This document shows positions 15,485-23,938 of a stretch of 64,000 nucleotides of DNA, in pieces. The DNA is from CAVQWT01 sp963810815 (GTDB lineage: Bacteria; Pseudomonadota; Gammaproteobacteria; Burkholderiales; Casimicrobiaceae). Made by a program: the position numbers and the translations under genes. Each line of letters starts with the position of its first letter. The first letter of the stretch is position 1. The DNA is taken from assembly GCA_963810815.1 (NCBI GenBank), contig CAWEPB010000007.1:1178001-1242000 (forward strand), in the 5' to 3' direction. The notes below the pieces were generated by a model that saw nothing but the letters and a program-made list of their open reading frames with translations, did not search any database and was not told the DNA's origin.

Positions 15485-17874
15485 ATGTCCTTCACCGCCG
15501 CCGCCCCTCCCCCAACGCCCGCACCGCCGGCCGCCCGCGACATCCTCGACGCCTGTTTCGGGGAATTCCGTTCCCGCGTCACGTTGCTTGCGCGCCGTTC
15601 GTTCGAGCAGTCCGGCGACCTGTTCGAAGGCAACAGCTTCGTGTCGCAGGCGGACGTCGACCAATTCAAGTCCGAGCGCGGCGCCTGGCTCGCCGGCTTC
15701 GACGCCGCGCTGCGCGAGCTCTACGAGCGGCGTCTCAGCGGCGTCAAGCGCAAGGGGCGCCGCCCGGACTTCGATGCCTCGCTCGGCAGCCTGCGCGTAC
15801 TGACCGCCTTCGACCACGAGAAGCAGGCTGCGCTGACGCGGGCAACCGCGCTCGTCGAGCGACTGACGCGGACCGAACTTGCTGCGCTCGACCGGCGGAT
15901 CGAGGTCCTCCTGCCCGAGCAGCAGCGCAACGACGTCGACAACCCGTTCGCACCGTCCTACCTGCTCGACGCGATCGGCGTCACATCGCGGACGGTCTAT
16001 CCCAACGCCCGGATCTGGCGCGCCGTGATGGAGCGACTGGTCGAGGACTTCGCACCGGCGTTGCCCAAGCTGTACATCGCGCTCAACCGGACCCTGGCCG
16101 ATCGTGGCGTCCTCCCCGAGATCAAGGCCGAGTTGCGGGCGCGCAGCGAGTTGCGGCCCGACGACGATCGGGATCTCATTTCGACCTTCGGCCGCATGCT
16201 GGGCGAAACCCCGGCGGCGAACGTCGACGTGCCCGCAACCCTGTCCGAACCGAACCAGCCGGCCGCGTTCAATTTCCGCGACGGCGGCGATCCGCGCCGC
16301 GCCGCGGCAACGCCGCCGGACGTCGCCCGCGCACTGGCCTCGCCGGCAATCCTGCGGGGACTGCATGCGCTTGCCGGAATCGCCGCGCAGCAGGGCGCCG
16401 CGGCCGCGACATCGAACGCCAGCGCCACCGCGTCGCCCCCCGGTTCGGGCGCCGCGCTCGCGGCTGACGGCGGCGCGGGGCCCGCCGGCGACTTTCCCGA
16501 TCTCGACCCGATGATGGCGCTCGGTTCGTCGACGCCGCTGTTCAACACCTTGGGACACTGGCAGCACCTCGATCTGCCGGCCGCGCTGGCGGGAACCCTG
16601 CCCCCGGAGGACGGTGGCGGCACCGCATCGGTGCCGCTCAACCTGGTTCCCTACATCCGTGCCGCGGTTGCCGACCAGGTCGACAACCCCGGCGACCGCA
16701 TCACGATGGACGTGATCGGACTGCTGTTCGACTACGTGTTCGGCGATCCGTCGATCCCCGCCGAGTTCCGCCAGTTGTTCGGCCGCATGCAGGTTCCGGT
16801 CGTCAAGGCCGCGCTGCTCGATCGCGGGTTCTTCACGGACCGCAAGCACCCCGCGCGGCGCCTGCTCGACCGGCTTGCCGAAGGCGCCGTCGGCGCGACC
16901 AGCGACCCGGACTACCGCGACGCCTTCGAGTCCGTCGCAGGCTCGATCGTCGACCGGGTATGCAGCGATTTCGGGATCGACGTCGCGGTGTTCGACCGGG
17001 CCGATCGGGAGCTGGCGGCGTTTCTCGAGCGGGACCGCAGTGCGACCGCCACGGCCGCCGAGCAGGACGTGGTCAAGGCGCTCGCCGCCGAGGAAGGGGA
17101 GGCCGACCGGTCGCACGTCCGCGCGTTCGTGCGCGACCGCCTGACCGGACTGGACCTGCCGTTCGAGATCCGCTCGTTTGCCGAGACCGTCTGGGCCGAC
17201 TACCTGACGACGCTGCGCACGTCGGGTGGCGAGGACGGCGCCGGCTGGACCAGCGCCGTGTCCACGCTCGACGAACTGCTGTGGAGCATCGTCGCCAAGG
17301 AGCGTACCGGCCAGAAGGCGCGCCTGACCCGGATGATCCCGACGCTGATCGGTGCGCTGCGACAGGGCTGCATTGCCGTCGGCGCCCCCGCCGCGCGCAC
17401 GAAGCCCTTCTTCGATGCGCTCTACCCGCTGCACATCGCGGCGCTGCGCCCGCCGGCGACCGAAACGGCTCCTTCTTCACCACCGAACGCGCCGGTTGCC
17501 GCCGAGCCCGCACCGGCCGCCGCGACACCGCGATCCGGCGTGCCCGACAACCTGCACGACTTCGTCAACGACATGGTCGTCGGCACCTGGTTGGCGTTCG
17601 TCGGCGACGATGGCGTCACGGTCAATGCACGCCTCGCCTGGGCATCGCCGTTGCGGACGAAGTACCTCTTCACCAGCCGCTCGCGTCGGCACGCCTTCGT
17701 GCACTCGCCGGAGGAACTCGGCTGGGCACTGGGTGCCGGCCGCGCCCGGGTGATCGTCGAGCCCGTGCCGCTGTTCGATCGCGCCGTCAGCACCGCGCTC
17801 GACACGCTCGCGGCGGCGCGGCCACCCGAACCGGCCGAACGGGCCGCCCGGTCCGGCGTCGGCGGCGGCCTGAC
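15485..17874 (+). CDS. DUF1631 family protein, 3' end apparently frameshifted
   Basis: A protein of about 795 residues, of unknown function, typical of beta- and gammaproteobacteria. FGEFRSRVTLLARRSFEQSG at the start and the C-terminal VGTWLAFVGDDGVTVNARLAW and SPLRTKYLFTSRSR segments are family hallmarks. It has several Ala/Pro-rich linkers. The reading frame has no stop where the family should end: it stays open through the next gene in another phase until 19447. A TGA at 17872 in the neighbouring phase, eight bases before the AEC gene, is the likely true stop, so a one-base loss (or two-base gain) near the 3' end is suspected. The ATG at 15485 is preferred to a TTG at 15443. Confidence 0.78.
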
Positions 17875-17882
17875 GCGCCGAC

Positions 17883-18830
17883 ATGGAAGCCTTCGCGCAC
17901 ATCGTCGCGCTGACCGGGCCGCTGTTTCTGCTGATCTTCGTCGGATACTCGCTGCCGCGGTTCGGCGGCTGGCCGCCCGCCGCCTCCGACGCCCTGACCC
18001 GCTTCGTCTTTTCCATCGCGGTGCCGGCGCTGCTGTTCCGGCTGATGAGCGACTTCTCCCGGCTGCCGCCGGTCGATGCGCGGTTGCTGATCGCCTATTT
18101 CGGCGGCTGCATCATCGTCTTCATCGGCGCCCGCGTCGTCGCCGCGCGCGCCTTCGGGCTCGGCGGCGTCGACCAGTCGATCTTCGGCTTGGGCACCATT
18201 TTCTCGAACAACGTGCTGCTGGGGGTCCCGCTGGCGCAGGTGACGCTGGGCACCGCGGCGATGCCGGCGGTGTCGCTGGTCGTCGTGTTCAATGCGCTGC
18301 TGCTGTGGACACTGGTCACGGTCTCGGTCGAATGGGCGCGGCACGGCGGGGTGTCGATGAAGGCGCTGGCCACGACGGCGAGGCAGGTCGCGCTGAATCC
18401 GGTGGTCGCCGCCATCCTGGTCGGCACGGCCTGGGGCTTCACCGGGCTGACGCTGCCGCGCTTCGCCGACGACACGCTGTCGCTGGTCGCGCAGGCCGCC
18501 GTGCCGCTGTCGCTGATCGCCCTGGGCATGGGCCTCGCCGAGTACGGCATCCGCGCGGAGTGGCGGCAGAGCGCGACGATCGCCCTGATCAAGCTGGTGC
18601 TGCAGCCGGCGGTCGTGTACGCGCTCGCCCGCGCGCTCGACCTGCCGGCACGGGAAACGCGCGCGGTCACGCTGATGGCGGCGCTGCCGGTCGGCGCCAA
18701 CGTCTACCTGATGTCGCGCGAGTTCGACGCGATGGGCGGCCCGGTGGCGGCCAGCCTGGTGCTGTCGACCGCGCTGGCCGCCGTCACCGTGCCGGTCATG
18801 CTGGCACTGTTCGGGGCATCGCCGCCATGA
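17883..18830 (+). CDS. AEC family transporter (auxin efflux carrier-like)
   Basis: A 315-residue inner-membrane protein with about ten hydrophobic helices arranged as two five-helix halves. PLFLLIFVGYSLPRFGGW at the start, a central SIFGLGTIFSNNVLLGVPL (the conserved N-N-x-P/G region) and VTLMAALPVGANVYLMSREF near the end are AEC landmarks. Bacterial members carry malate, malonate or similar organic anions; the substrate here is not evident. It overlaps the following methyltransferase gene as ATGA. Confidence 0.88.
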   Translation: MEAFAHIVALTGPLFLLIFVGYSLPRFGGWPPAASDALTRFVFSIAVPALLFRLMSDFSRLPPVDARLLIAYFGGCIIVFIGARVVAARAFGLGGVDQSIFGLGTIFSNNVLLGVPLAQVTLGTAAMPAVSLVVVFNALLLWTLVTVSVEWARHGGVSMKALATTARQVALNPVVAAILVGTAWGFTGLTLPRFADDTLSLVAQAAVPLSLIALGMGLAEYGIRAEWRQSATIALIKLVLQPAVVYALARALDLPARETRAVTLMAALPVGANVYLMSREFDAMGGPVAASLVLSTALAAVTVPVMLALFGASPP

Positions 18831-19447
18831 GCGGATTCGCCGACCCGCGCGCGACCTGGACCGCGCGCTTCGACCGCGACGACTACCTGTTCGGCGAGGC
18901 GCCCAACGCCTTCCTCGCGCGCGAGACCCATCGATTCGCACCCGGGACCACCGCGCTGGTGGTGGCCGACGGCGAAGGACGCAACAGCGTGCACCTGGCC
19001 CGGGCCGGGGTCCGCGTCACCGCGTTCGACTTCGCGGCCAACGGCGTCGCCAAGGCCCGCCGCCTCGCCGCACGGCACGGGGTCGACGTCGACTACCGGG
19101 TCGCCGACATCCACGGGTGGCCGTGGCACGAGCGGACCTACGACGCCGTCGTCGCGATCTTCATCCAGTTCCTGACGCCCGAGGAGCGCGAGCCGGTGTT
19201 CGCCGGCATGCGGGCGGCGGTGCGGCCCGGCGGCCTGTTCGTGCTCGAAGGCTACCGGCCGGAACAGGTCGACTACGGCACCGGCGGGCCGGGCCGGCGC
19301 GAGCACATGTACACCGAGGCGTGGCTGCGTGCCGGGTTCGCCGACTGGGACCTGCTCCACCTCGCCGCGTACGACGCGGAACTCGCCGAAGGTTCGGGCC
19401 ACGCCGGACGATCCGCGCTGATCGACCTCGTCGCGCGCCGCCGATGA
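18827..19447 (+). CDS. Class I SAM-dependent methyltransferase (tellurite-resistance TehB-like)
   Basis: A 206-residue protein. WTARFDRDDYLFGEAPNAFL at the N-terminus and TALVVADGEGRNSVHLA (glycine-rich SAM motif I) followed by VTAFDFAANGVAKARRLA fit small TehB/UbiE-like methyltransferases. IFIQFLTPEEREPVFAGM is the motif IV region. It is coupled to the AEC gene before it and the membrane protein after it by ATGA overlaps, so all three are probably co-transcribed. The substrate is unknown. Confidence 0.85.
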   Translation: MSGFADPRATWTARFDRDDYLFGEAPNAFLARETHRFAPGTTALVVADGEGRNSVHLARAGVRVTAFDFAANGVAKARRLAARHGVDVDYRVADIHGWPWHERTYDAVVAIFIQFLTPEEREPVFAGMRAAVRPGGLFVLEGYRPEQVDYGTGGPGRREHMYTEAWLRAGFADWDLLHLAAYDAELAEGSGHAGRSALIDLVARRR

Positions 19448-19824
19448 CCCCACGGCCGCCCGCGGACTTGCCGCCGGAGGGGCCGCCGCGCCGCCGGCGG
19501 TGGGTCGCACCGCTGGTGCTGGCGCTCGCCGGCGCCGTGCTGGGCTTCCGGCACGTGCAGGCCACGCTGCCATTCGTCACGCTGGCGCCGGTGATGCTGG
19601 CGCTGTGGGTCGCGCTGGTCGGCGCCGCGCTCGGCGCCGTCGCCGGCGGCATCGCGATCCTGCGCGACGGGCCGCAGACGACCGCTGGCAACGACGACGG
19701 CGACGTCAGCGTCTCGCGCCAGGCGCTGCTGGGGCTCGCCGCGCTGCTCCTGGTCGTGCTCGGCGTGACGCTGACGGGGCTGTCCTGGTGGGCGCACGGC
19801 ACCTGGCCTTCGTTCCTGCGCTGA
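19444..19824 (+). CDS. Small membrane protein of unknown function
   Basis: A 126-residue protein starting within the methyltransferase stop (ATGA). A Pro/Arg-rich N-terminus precedes three hydrophobic segments: around WVAPLVLALAGAVLGF, FVTLAPVMLALWVALVGA and LLGLAALLLVVLGVTLTGL. There are no recognisable catalytic motifs. It is the last gene of the AEC-methyltransferase group. Confidence 0.65.
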   Translation: MTPRPPADLPPEGPPRRRRWVAPLVLALAGAVLGFRHVQATLPFVTLAPVMLALWVALVGAALGAVAGGIAILRDGPQTTAGNDDGDVSVSRQALLGLAALLLVVLGVTLTGLSWWAHGTWPSFLR

Positions 19825-19900
19825 CGATCGCAGGTGCATTCGGCCGGACCGCGCCGCGGCGGCGCCGACGAACGCGAACGACCGGCCCCGAACCTTGGCG

Positions 19901-19906
19901 TAGAAT
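19901..19906 (+). promoter_or_regulatory. TAGAAT -10 element for the beta-helix gene
   Basis: TAGAAT after ttggcg lies 80 bp before the ATG at 19986, in an otherwise featureless 160-bp gap. Confidence 0.45.
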
Positions 19907-19985
19907 CCGCGACGCAATCGACGAATCTCGCCGACGCGACCCGCGGAGGCGATCGCCGGTGTCACAACGGATCGAGGAGAAGCCC

Positions 19986-20900
19986 ATGCGCGTCAGCGGA
20001 ATGGTATCGGTGGTCGGACTGGTGCTCGCGCTCGCCGCGCCCCAGGCGATGGCGCAGGCGACGCGGACCTGGGTCTCCGGGGTCGGCGACGACGCCAACC
20101 CGTGCAGCCGCACGGCGCCGTGCAAGACGTTCGCCGGCGCGATCTCCAAGACGGCGGCCCGCGGCGAAATCAACATCATCGACGCCGGCGGCTTCGGCGC
20201 GGTGACGATCACCAAGGCGATCACCATCGACGGTGGCGGCTCGTTCGGCAGCATCCTCGGCGCGGCGACCAACGGAGTGATCGTCAACGCCGGCGCCAGC
20301 GACGTCGTCGTGCTGCGCAACCTGTCGATCAACGGCGCCGGCACCGGACTGTCCGGGGTGCGCTTCCTCGCGGGGGCGGCGCTGGTGCTGGAGAACGTGC
20401 AGATCACCGGCTTCAACAAGGGCGTCGAGGCGGTCCCGAGCGCCGGAACGCCGAAGCTTTCGCTCAAGAACGTGCAGATCAGCAACGCGCCGCAGGGCGC
20501 CCTGCAGGTCAAGCCGACGCCGCCCGCGGTGGCGCAACTCAGCGTCGAGTCGAGCCAGTTCGAGCGCAGCCTCTTCGGCGTCCGCGTCGAGGACAACACC
20601 AAGGCGACGATCCGCGGCAGCAGCGCGTCGCTCAACACCAACAACGGGTTCCTCGCGGCTTCCGGCGGCGGCGGCGCGGTCGAATTGAGCCTCGACACCG
20701 TGGTGGCGGCGAACAACGGCACCAACGGCGTCGTCACGTCCGGCGCCGCGGCGACGATCCGCATCGCCAACAGCACCGTCATCGACAACGGCGTCGGGCT
20801 CAACAGCTCCGGCGGCGGCGCGATCCTCTCGTTCGGCACCAACCGCATCGCCGGCAACGGCGTCAACGGCACGCCGACCGGCGGCCTCGGGCAGATCTGA
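19986..20900 (+). CDS. Secreted right-handed beta-helix protein, paralogue 1
   Basis: A 304-residue exported protein. The signal peptide ends near PQAMAQA. The first mature part, TRTWVSGVGDDANPCSRTAP with a following CKTFAGAI, carries a conserved pair of cysteines. The rest is a series of short parallel beta-helix turns rich in Asn, Gly, Val and Ile (for example VIVNAGASDVVVLRNLSING), ending in GTNRIAGNGVNGTPTG. Three more copies of this family occur in the window. GAGGAG lies upstream of the start. The function is unknown; an extracellular structural, adhesive or glycan-binding role is a guess. Confidence 0.8.
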   Translation: MRVSGMVSVVGLVLALAAPQAMAQATRTWVSGVGDDANPCSRTAPCKTFAGAISKTAARGEINIIDAGGFGAVTITKAITIDGGGSFGSILGAATNGVIVNAGASDVVVLRNLSINGAGTGLSGVRFLAGAALVLENVQITGFNKGVEAVPSAGTPKLSLKNVQISNAPQGALQVKPTPPAVAQLSVESSQFERSLFGVRVEDNTKATIRGSSASLNTNNGFLAASGGGGAVELSLDTVVAANNGTNGVVTSGAAATIRIANSTVIDNGVGLNSSGGGAILSFGTNRIAGNGVNGTPTGGLGQI

Positions 20901-20963
20901 CCGCGCCCGCGGCGGTGGCAGCGCCACCGCCCCCTTCCACCTCAACCCACATCCCCACCCACG

Positions 20964-21449
20964 ATGCCTTCGACGCCCTCCAAGCGCCCCTACGCCGTTC
21001 GCCGCTCGACGATCCACGGTCGCGGCGTCTTCGCCACCGCCCCCATCGCCAAGGGCGAACGGATCATCGAGTACCGCGGCGAGCGGATCACCGACGCCGA
21101 AGCGGATCGTCGGCACCCGGCCGATCCGGCGAACCCGTACCACACGTTCTTCTTCTCGACCGACGAAGGCGCGATCATCGATGCCGGCGTCCGCGGCAAC
21201 GCGGCGCGCTGGATCAACCACTCCTGCAAGCCGAACTGCGAGGCGATCGAGGACGACGACGGCCGCGTCTTCATCGTCGCCCGGAAGCCGATCGAACCCG
21301 GCGTCGAGCTCGCCTACGATTACCGGCTGTTCATGGACGGCCGCGTCACCAAGGCCGACCGCGAAGGCTACGCGTGCCGCTGCGGCGCGAAGAAATGCCG
21401 CGGGTCGATGCTGATCGCCAGGAAGAAAAAGAAGAAGTCGAAGAAGTAG
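20964..21449 (+). CDS. SET-domain protein-lysine methyltransferase
   Basis: A 161-residue stand-alone SET protein. STIHGRGVFATAPIAKGERI is the SET N-motif, ARWINHSCKPNCEA is the hallmark RWxNHSCxPN substrate and SAM pocket, and GVELAYDYRLF follows. A Cys-rich post-SET segment (YACRCGAKKCRGSML) should bind zinc with the NHSC cysteine. It should transfer methyl groups from SAM to lysine on a protein. The C-terminus is a run of about ten lysines, which may bind nucleic acid. Bacterial members occur sporadically and targets are mostly unknown. The gene is 63 bp after the beta-helix gene and may share its transcript. Confidence 0.88.
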   Translation: MPSTPSKRPYAVRRSTIHGRGVFATAPIAKGERIIEYRGERITDAEADRRHPADPANPYHTFFFSTDEGAIIDAGVRGNAARWINHSCKPNCEAIEDDDGRVFIVARKPIEPGVELAYDYRLFMDGRVTKADREGYACRCGAKKCRGSMLIARKKKKKSKK

Positions 21450-21465
21450 GCGACCGTCGCGATCG

Positions 21466-21514
21466 ATAGCGCCGCCTTATCACGACCATCATTATAAACA
21501 ATTTGTATTATATT
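21466..21514 (+). promoter_or_regulatory. AT-rich promoter region of ahpC, possible OxyR site
   Basis: A 50-bp AT-rich island contains ATAG-N6-CTTAT (21466-21480), which partly resembles an OxyR half-site, and overlapping TATTAT and TATATT hexamers at 21506-21514. No good -35 is visible, as is common at activator-dependent promoters. OxyR control is inferred from gene function and this partial match. Confidence 0.4.
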
Positions 21515-21573
21515 CAGGGGATCCATAACATTCGTCCTGTTCGCAATCGACATTCCCCGAAAGGAACAGCACG

Positions 21574-22122
21574 ATGAAAACCGTTGGCCAGAAAATCGAA
21601 GGCTTCAGGATCACCGGCGTCAAGCCGGGCTTCAACTTCCCCGAGGAGAACGGCCAGTCGGCGTTCGAGCCTCTCAACGCCGAGTCGTTTCCCGGCAAGT
21701 GGAAGGTGTTCTACTTCTACCCGAAGGACTTCACCTTCGTCTGCCCCACCGAGATCGTCGGCTTCGCGAAGCTGGCGGAGGATTTCGCCGACCGCGACGC
21801 CGTCGTCCTCGCCGGCTCCACCGACAACGAGTTCGTGAAGCTCGGCTGGCGGCGCGAGCACAAGGACCTCGACCGGCTGAATCACTGGCAGTTCGCCGAC
21901 CCGACCGGGGCGTTCGTCGACCAGCTCGGCGTGCGGGACGCCGCCGAGGGCGTGGCGCTGCGGGCGACGTTCATCGTCGACCCCGACAACGTCATCCAGC
22001 ACGTGTCGGTGAACAACCTCAACGTCGGCCGCAATCCCGAGGAAGTGCTGCGCATCCTCGACGGCCTGCAGACCGACGAGCTGTGCCCCTGCAACCGCGG
22101 CGTCGGCGGCGCGACGATCTGA
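21574..22122 (+). CDS. ahpC: Alkyl hydroperoxide reductase AhpC (peroxiredoxin)
   Basis: A 182-residue cytosolic peroxiredoxin. FYPKDFTFVCPTEIVGFA holds the peroxidatic Cys. The C-terminus DELCPCNRGVGGATI has the resolving Cys and the two extra cysteines seen in the mycobacterial AhpC that is reduced by AhpD. It reduces hydrogen peroxide, organic peroxides and peroxynitrite. The start is preceded by AAAGGAAC. The partner ahpD follows 112 bp downstream, matching the AhpC/AhpD system rather than AhpC/AhpF. Confidence 0.93.
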   Translation: MKTVGQKIEGFRITGVKPGFNFPEENGQSAFEPLNAESFPGKWKVFYFYPKDFTFVCPTEIVGFAKLAEDFADRDAVVLAGSTDNEFVKLGWRREHKDLDRLNHWQFADPTGAFVDQLGVRDAAEGVALRATFIVDPDNVIQHVSVNNLNVGRNPEEVLRILDGLQTDELCPCNRGVGGATI

Positions 22123-22234
22123 CCCGCTTGCGGGGCTCGTCCCCTCATCACCCGGGCGCCCCGAGGCGGCCCGCGCCCCGCGACGGGCGTGCGGGCCGGC
22201 CGGAGGCCGCCTTCGCACCGGACCCGGAGAACTC

Positions 22235-22789
22235 ATGACTTCGCTCGACTCGATCAAGGCCCGCCTGCCGGACTGGGCCAAGGACATTCGTCTCAACCTC
22301 GACGCCACGATCGCGCGCTCGAGCCTGGAACCCGCGCACGCCGCGGGGGCTGCGCTCGCCGCCGCATTCGCCGCGAAGAGCCCGGTCCTCGTCGCCGCCC
22401 TGCGCGACGGCGGGACGCTCGACCCGGTCCACGCCAACGCCGCGCTGACCGCCGCCGCGCTGATGGGCATGAACAACACGTGGTATCCGTTCGTGGAAAT
22501 GGCGGCGGATCCGGAGCTGAAGACCGTCCGCGCCGAGCTGCGGATGAACGCCTACGCCACCCACGGGGGCGTGGACCGCACCTCGTTCGAGCTCTACGCG
22601 CTCGCGGCGTCGATCGTCGGCAAGTGCGAGTTCTGCGTGCAGTCGCACTACAAGCTGCTGCGGGAGTCCGGGCTGACGACCCAGCAGTTGCGCGACGTGG
22701 GACGGATCGCGGCGGTGGTCAGCGCAGCGGCGCAGGTGATCGCCGCGGTCGACGCGACGGCGGCGCCGGCGCTGCAGGCGGCTGCGTAG
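22235..22789 (+). CDS. ahpD: Alkyl hydroperoxide reductase AhpD
   Basis: A 184-residue carboxymuconolactone-decarboxylase-fold protein. KCEFCVQSH is the AhpD CxxC-x2-H active site (two redox cysteines and the histidine). It passes electrons from lipoylated dihydrolipoamide acyltransferase to AhpC. LMGMNNTWYPFVE is the conserved proton-relay region. It lies directly after ahpC on the same strand. Confidence 0.93.
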   Translation: MTSLDSIKARLPDWAKDIRLNLDATIARSSLEPAHAAGAALAAAFAAKSPVLVAALRDGGTLDPVHANAALTAAALMGMNNTWYPFVEMAADPELKTVRAELRMNAYATHGGVDRTSFELYALAASIVGKCEFCVQSHYKLLRESGLTTQQLRDVGRIAAVVSAAAQVIAAVDATAAPALQAAA

Positions 22790-22886
22790 GGCCCCGCGCA
22801 GCCAGCCGGCGCTGAGCCCTCGGTCGGGCCAGCGCGGCACCGGCACCGGTGCGGCGCGGCCGCTCGCGAGCCTTCCCGACCGGGCG

Positions 22887-23885
22887 CTACTGCTTGCCCT
22901 GCACCGAGGTGAACGCGCCGTTGGTCGTGTTGTCGAGGAGCCGGTTGTCGCCGGCGGACACGGCCGTCGCCCCGCCGGTGGTCGACACGCCGGTCGCATT
23001 GCGGGTGATCGTCGTGTCGGTGGAGTACGCCGCGGCACCGCCCTGCACCCGCAGCCCGGTGCCGTTCGCGGCGAGCTGCGACGAAACCAGCGACACGCTG
23101 GCGTTCGCGCTCGCGCCGCCGCCGACGACGACCGCATTGCCGGAGTTGCCGTAGAACGAGGTGCCGCGGACCTGGACGCGCGAGGTCGCGGCGCCGCCCG
23201 GCTGCACCGAAAGCCCGGTGGCGCCGGCGGCGATGCTGCTGGCGTCGAACTCGGCCTGGACGTTGTCGGTCACCGCAACGGCGGTGGCGTTGCGGTCGAA
23301 GCCGGTCCGCTCGACCGAGGCCGTGATCGTCGCCGCCGACGTGAGCGCCAGCGCGGTCGCGTTGTCCCGCAGCTGGCTGTCGCGCACGAGCAGCGTGGCC
23401 GCGCCGGCGGGTGCCGCGCGCAATCCCGCCGCACCGGCGCCGGAGAAGCCGCTCAGCACCACGTTGTCGACGAACAGCGTGTCGGCCGCCTGCAGTTCGA
23501 CCCCGGTGGCGCCCCCCAGTCCGGTGATGGAAAGTCCGCGCAGCGTGACCTTGGCCGCGGGTGCGTTGACGATGATGCCGGCGCCCGAGAACACCGAGAC
23601 GCCGGCGTAGATCCCCGGGGGCGCGTGGATCGTCACCGGCTGCGTCACCGTCACCGCCCCGTAGCCGGCCGAGTCCAGCACGATGATCTCGCCGCCCGGC
23701 ACGGTGACCGACAGCGCTTCGGCGAAGGTCCGGCAGGGCTGGAACACCGAGCAGTTGACCGCGGTGTTGGCGCCCAGGCCGTACGACGCGACGAACGTGC
23801 GCTGGGCGACCGCCGCCGCGTCGAACGCGGTGACGCAGGCCGTCACGGCAAGCAGCAGGGAGAGGCGGGAACGGGGCGGTTTCAT
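22887..23885 (-). CDS. Secreted right-handed beta-helix protein, paralogue 2
   Basis: A 332-residue exported protein. The signal peptide is LSLLLAVTACVTAFDAAAVA. The mature start, QRTFVASYGLGANTAVNCS then PCRTFAEAL, carries the family Cys pair. GGEIIVLDSAGYGAVTVTQP and short Asn/Gly/Val helix turns follow, ending in GDNRLLDNTTNGAFTS. GGAGACACCC places a ribosome-binding site six bases before the ATG. It lies 53 bp after the large beta-helix gene and is probably the last gene of the tail-collar operon. It looks closest to the copy at 53573-54628. Confidence 0.8.
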   Translation of the reverse strand: MKPPRSRLSLLLAVTACVTAFDAAAVAQRTFVASYGLGANTAVNCSVFQPCRTFAEALSVTVPGGEIIVLDSAGYGAVTVTQPVTIHAPPGIYAGVSVFSGAGIIVNAPAAKVTLRGLSITGLGGATGVELQAADTLFVDNVVLSGFSGAGAAGLRAAPAGAATLLVRDSQLRDNATALALTSAATITASVERTGFDRNATAVAVTDNVQAEFDASSIAAGATGLSVQPGGAATSRVQVRGTSFYGNSGNAVVVGGGASANASVSLVSSQLAANGTGLRVQGGAAAYSTDTTITRNATGVSTTGGATAVSAGDNRLLDNTTNGAFTSVQGKQ

Positions 23886-23938
23886 GGGTGTCTCCATCGC
23901 GTCGGCGTGGATGTCGTGGTTGGAGGGCAGGCGCGGCG

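Noticed and set aside
15443..19447. A single 1334-residue protein joining DUF1631 to a methyltransferase
   Set aside because: The middle 310 codons are an out-of-phase copy of the AEC transporter gene, which has strong family motifs in its own phase and an ATGA junction with the methyltransferase. A frameshift at the DUF1631 end is the simpler explanation.
22800..22880. GCACCGGTGC palindrome between ahpD and the beta-helix gene as a bidirectional terminator
   Set aside because: The symmetrical part is short and has no loop or T-run; it is likely ordinary GC-rich sequence.
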